A stretch of DNA of 64,000 nucleotides. Origin: Aphelocoma coerulescens (Eukaryota; Chordata; Aves; Passeriformes; Corvidae). Below the pieces are notes generated by a model. That model did no database searches and was not told the origin of the DNA. It saw only the letters and a list, made by a program, of their open reading frames with translations. The DNA is taken from the NCBI RefSeq assembly GCF_041296385.1, contig NW_027184085.1, positions 1,246,501 through 1,310,500 on the forward strand, given 5' to 3'. This document shows positions 63,396 to 64,000 of the stretch, piece after piece (position 1 is the first letter of the stretch; every line of letters starts with the position of its first letter). The position numbers and the translations under genes were made by a program.

Positions 63396-64000
63396 TGACG
63401 GGACAGGGCTGCGAGTGCCGCGTGGCACCCAGGATGGTTGGGGACGGTGGCTCCCGAGGGGCATCCCGCTGGCGAGGAGGCTGAGGGCGAAAGGCAAAGC
63501 AGCAGGAGGGCAGCAGGGAGCGGTGGCAGGGAAATGGGGTCACTCCACGCAGAGTTCCTTGAAGCGACACAGAAGCTGCTGCCAGTGGCCAGGGCCACCG
63601 TGCTGCATGCCCTGCATGGAACAGGGCTCCTCAAAACATGCAGAGCCACAGTGCTGAGCTAACCCCTGCCTCATCTGCTGCCATACCGAGCCTGGAGGGC
63701 TGGAATAGCCCTGGGCTCAATCAGAAGGCTTGGCAGAAGTCATCAAGGCAGATAATTCTGCAGGTCAGCACTAATACTGCAGAAGAAAAGAGGAAAACCA
63801 TCACTTTTCACAGTAACACCGGGTGTTTGTCCTAGCCATGGTCTCACCTCAGTAGCAGTGATACCTGTCCCCAGCTCAGCCTCCACAGCCTAGAGAGGGA
63901 AAGTACAGGGCTGTGAATCCTGACAGCTCAGCCCATCCCAGCCTTCATCTGCCTCCTCCCCAGCCCAAACTCAGATGTTTTCCAGTGCTGCAAATTTTGA
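63396..64000. other. Upstream flank of ME2
   Basis: Moderately G+C-rich sequence in which I see no exon, repeat or RNA gene. The next gene upstream of ME2 is outside the window. Confidence 0.5.

Noticed and set aside
62944..63649. 208- and 227-codon Pro/His/Ser-rich minus frames
   Set aside because: They read through the G-rich minisatellites; the residues simply mirror the repeat.

Overview
The window is bird genomic DNA. The evidence is vertebrate-style split genes with GT-AG introns, three CpG-island promoters, and at least a dozen fragments of the CR1 LINE in both orientations, which is the dominant avian retroposon. Three orthologous genes are recognisable, all on the minus strand, in the order ME2 - ELAC1 - SMAD4 as transcribed (high to low coordinate). 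This is the same order and relative strand as human 18q21.2. In birds the 18q21 block lies on chromosome Z, so the window is probably Z-linked; that is inference from synteny. I cannot name the species.

Layout: (1) 1-17,500 holds the 5' two thirds of SMAD4. A non-coding first exon in a CpG island near 17.24-17.5 kb is followed by six coding exons between 6,949 and 1,377. They encode the MH1 domain and linker, and the MH2 exons lie off the left edge. SMAD4 intron 1 contains a striking ~1.05 kb array of a 25-bp unit (9,535-10,588). (2) 17.5-21.4 kb is intergenic, with two CR1 copies and no recognisable gene. (3) 21.4-27.5 kb is ELAC1 (short tRNase Z): three coding exons that sum exactly to a 362-residue protein, a 3' UTR carrying an uninterrupted (CTG)19 on the sense strand, and a CpG promoter near 27.2-27.5 kb boxed in by two inverted CR1 copies. 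(4) 27.5-33.3 kb is intergenic and ME2 3' UTR. (5) 33.37-62.9 kb is ME2, the mitochondrial NAD-dependent malic enzyme: fifteen coding exons whose lengths sum to 1,737 nt (578 residues plus stop), with all splice phases consistent. Its promoter CpG island lies near 62-63 kb and carries two inverted CCAAT boxes. (6) 62.9-64 kb is upstream flank with a G-rich minisatellite.

The three genes are not an operon. Each has its own CpG promoter and they are linked only by conserved synteny. SMAD4 is the shared SMAD of TGF-beta/BMP signalling, ELAC1 trims or repairs tRNA 3' ends, and ME2 makes pyruvate and NADH in mitochondria. I found no complete mobile element, no recognisable non-coding RNA gene, and nothing resembling a novel multi-gene system. 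The unusual signals are structural: the 25-bp array with all six frames open, the CTG repeat in the ELAC1 3' UTR, a 301-bp intra-ME2 duplication bounded by 59-bp direct repeats, and G-quadruplex-prone arrays.
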